Positions 62,275 to 64,000 of a stretch of 64,000 nucleotides of DNA are shown here, piece after piece. The position numbers and the translations under genes were made by a program. This DNA is from Rhodocyclaceae bacterium (GTDB lineage: Bacteria > Pseudomonadota > Gammaproteobacteria > Burkholderiales > Rhodocyclaceae), in assembly GCA_030681195.1 (NCBI GenBank), contig JAUXXJ010000004.1, positions 248,001 to 312,000 of the forward strand. Direction: 5' to 3'. The first letter of the stretch is position 1, and every line of letters starts with the position of its first letter. A model generated the notes under the pieces. That model was given only the letters and a program-made list of their open reading frames with translations, was not told the DNA's origin and did no database searches.

Positions 62275-63742
62275 TCGTTTGGCCCATGAAGGCTACAACC
62301 GCATCCCCGTCACCCTTGAGACCTTCGCCGATCTCGACACGCCCCTCTCGATTTATCTAAAACTCGCCGAAGGCCCGCATTCCTACCTGCTCGAATCGGT
62401 GCAGGGAGGCGAACGCTTCGGCCGCTACTCCTTCATCGGCCTAACCACCTCGACGCGCATTTCCGTCAGCGGCTCAACGATCCTGCTGCTCTCCGGCAAC
62501 CGCGTCGCCGAGCGCCGCGAGCACACCAATCCGATGTCCTTCGTCTCGGAGTTCATGGCGCGCTTCAAGGTGCCCGATACCCCCGGCCTGCCGCGCTTCT
62601 GCGGTGGCCTCGTCGGTTACTTCGGTTACGACACGGTGCGCTTCATCGAACCCAAGCTGGCGGACACGAAGAAGCCCGACCCACTGAATGTGCCGGACAT
62701 CCTGCTGTTGCTGTCGGAAGAAATCGCCATCGTCGACAACCTCTCCGGCAAGCTCACGCTCGTCGTCTTTGCCGAGCCGGGCTTTCCCGGTGCCTGGAAA
62801 CAGGCGCAGGCACGGCTCAAGGAACTGCTCGCCAAGCTGCGCGCGCCGGCGACCATTCCCGTCGATACGGCAGCCGTCCCGTCAGCGCCGACTTTTGAGT
62901 TCGCCGAAGAAGACTTCAAGGCCGCCGTGCGCAAGGCCAAGCAATACATCGTCGATGGCGACATCATGCAAGTCGTCCTCTCGCAGCGCATGAGCAAGCC
63001 CTATGCGGCGAGCCCGCTGGCCCTCTATCGGGCGCTGCGCACCCTCAATCCCTCGCCCTACATGTTCTTTTTCGACTTCGGCGACTTCCAGGTCGTTGGC
63101 GCCTCGCCTGAAATTCTGGTGCGTCTCGAAGGTGAAGGTGAGACAAGGAAAGTCACCGCACGCCCGATCGCCGGCACGCGCAAACGCGGCGCCACCGCCG
63201 CCGAGGATGCCGCGCTCGCCGCCGAACTTCTCGCCGACGAGAAGGAACGCGCCGAACACCTGCAACTGCTCGACCTCGGTCGCAACGATGTCGGCCGCGT
63301 CGCCAAGATCGGCACGGTCAAAGTCACCGACCAGTACATGATCGAGCGCTACTCGCACGTCATGCACATCGTCTCGAACGTTGAAGGCGAACTCAAGGAT
63401 GACGAAGGTCCGGTCTCGGTGCTCAAGGCCACTTTCCCCGCCGGCACCGTCTCCGGTGCGCCGAAGGTGCGCGCGATGGAAATCATCGACGAACTGGAAC
63501 CGACCAAGCGCGGCATTTACGCCGGCGCCGTCGGCTACCTCGGTTTCAATGGCGACATGGATCTGGCGATCGCGATCCGCACCGCCGTGCTGAAGGACGG
63601 CCGCATCCACGTCCAGGCCGGCGCCGGCATCGTCGCCGACTCCGATCCCGACAGCGAATGGCAGGAAACGCTGAACAAGGCAAAGGCGCAGTTACGCGCC
63701 GCCGAGATGGCCGAATCCGGCCTCGACACGCGTTTCGAGTGA
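62255..63742 (+). CDS. trpE: Anthranilate synthase component I
   Basis: A 495-residue TrpE: YLLESVQGGERFGRYSFIG (Trp-binding region), DIMQVVLSQRMSKPYAASPLALYRALR, RPIAGTRKRGA, LLDLGRNDVGRVAKIGTVKV, and FPAGTVSGAPKVRAMEIIDELEPTKRGIYAGAVGYLGFNG. It makes anthranilate with TrpG. A 23/24 repeat encodes AVPSAPTF at residues 207-214, in the linker before the chorismate-binding domain. It would normally be followed by trpG; here a Fic gene follows. Confidence 0.95.
   Translation: MKESEFDRLAHEGYNRIPVTLETFADLDTPLSIYLKLAEGPHSYLLESVQGGERFGRYSFIGLTTSTRISVSGSTILLLSGNRVAERREHTNPMSFVSEFMARFKVPDTPGLPRFCGGLVGYFGYDTVRFIEPKLADTKKPDPLNVPDILLLLSEEIAIVDNLSGKLTLVVFAEPGFPGAWKQAQARLKELLAKLRAPATIPVDTAAVPSAPTFEFAEEDFKAAVRKAKQYIVDGDIMQVVLSQRMSKPYAASPLALYRALRTLNPSPYMFFFDFGDFQVVGASPEILVRLEGEGETRKVTARPIAGTRKRGATAAEDAALAAELLADEKERAEHLQLLDLGRNDVGRVAKIGTVKVTDQYMIERYSHVMHIVSNVEGELKDDEGPVSVLKATFPAGTVSGAPKVRAMEIIDELEPTKRGIYAGAVGYLGFNGDMDLAIAIRTAVLKDGRIHVQAGAGIVADSDPDSEWQETLNKAKAQLRAAEMAESGLDTRFE
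62873..62896 (-). repeat. Short dispersed repeat, 23/24, inside trpE
   Basis: Codon-aligned, read as AVPSAPTF in the variable linker between TrpE domains. One transition from consensus. Confidence 0.85.
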
Positions 63743-63776
63743 GGTGAGCGGGGTGGGTGCAAAATCGCTGGACGTC

Positions 63777-64000
63777 ATGTCATTCCGCGAGAAATCAACT
63801 CTGCGCACTTTTGCCAACTACAATTTTGCAATTTCACCCGCAACCGCCTGGTATCTCACCGACCTCGGCGAATTCCGCGGCAAGCAGGAGCTTTACATCC
63901 GGCAGTCTCCGCAGCGCCTGAAGGCATTGCGCGAGCACGCGCTGATCGAAAGCGCGGTCTCATCGAACCGCATCGAAGGTGTTACCGTGGAACCTTCTCG
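63777..64000 (+). CDS. Fic-family protein, N-terminal part (runs off the window)
   Basis: The open frame reads MSFREKSTLRTFANYNFAISP, continues WYLTDLGEFRGKQELYIRQSPQRLKALREHALIESAVSSNRIEGVTVEPS and is cut by the window edge. ALIESAVSSNRIEG matches the N-terminal inhibitory helix of Fic proteins, with the S-x3-E-G motif that blocks ATP binding. Fic enzymes AMPylate target proteins through a later HPFxxGNGR motif, which is not visible here. In-frame GTGs at 63744 and 63753 are alternative starts. Confidence 0.65.
   Translation, partial: MSFREKSTLRTFANYNFAISPATAWYLTDLGEFRGKQELYIRQSPQRLKALREHALIESAVSSNRIEGVTVEPS

Overview
The window looks like chromosome from a GC-rich betaproteobacterium, probably an autotroph-capable member of the Rhodocyclales or Nitrosomonadales. 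Three things suggest this. The housekeeping order glnE / yhdP / nitrilase / tldD and apaG / rpe / gph / trpE is typical of Betaproteobacteria. There is an unusual concentration of inorganic-carbon transport and carbonic anhydrase genes. Genes are tightly packed with ATGA, GTGA and TTGA overlaps. No rRNA, intact tRNA, CRISPR array or complete insertion sequence was seen.

Layout. 0-3.8 kb (minus strand): VWA-like metallopeptidase, MoxR ATPase and a ferredoxin/flavin reductase with an HTH-like N-terminus. 3.9-6.1 kb: chrB-chrA. 6.1-7.9 kb: a HupE-like membrane protein with two small exported partners. 8-14.4 kb: CorC/HlyC-type protein, acetyl-CoA hydrolase-GNAT fusion, MBL hydrolase, cyclic-nucleotide-binding protein, FNR-like reductase and iron alcohol dehydrogenase. 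14.5-17.5 kb: diguanylate cyclase and a carbonic anhydrase-like protein. 17.6-30.4 kb (minus strand): one long probable operon reading Usp, SulP, broken SLC13, NuoM-like, DabA, DabB, NuoM-like, NuoM-like and a DUF3365 haem protein. 30.5-33.4 kb: divergent histidine kinase and NtrC-type regulator. 33.4-37.1 kb: debris of toxin-antitoxin modules and a truncated DNA methyltransferase. 37.2-45.0 kb: gamma-carbonic anhydrase, SulP, CBS protein, SLC13 and a SulP-STAS-Usp-Usp fusion. 45.1-63.7 kb: cobalamin adenosyltransferase and housekeeping genes. A Fic gene runs off the right edge.

How the genes may work together. The DAB genes, three SulP transporters, gamma-carbonic anhydrase and CsoSCA/beta-type carbonic anhydrase-like protein suggest a dissolved-inorganic-carbon uptake region. 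The kinase/NtrC-type regulator sits divergently to the DAB operon across TTGCA-containing palindromes. A similar palindrome and a good sigma-54 promoter precede the SulP-Usp gene at 42.2-45.0 kb. This regulatory link is inference.

The most unusual signal is a dispersed 24-base repeat (left half AAAAGTCGGCGC, right half TGGCGGGACGGC). It occurs about 16 times as a short form. A 63-base form has the same ends. It lies just after stop codons, and also in frame inside conserved genes (argJ, trpE, dabA, chrB, a VWA gene, a GT39 gene). It has no stop codon in any of six frames and has been translated in three different frames.
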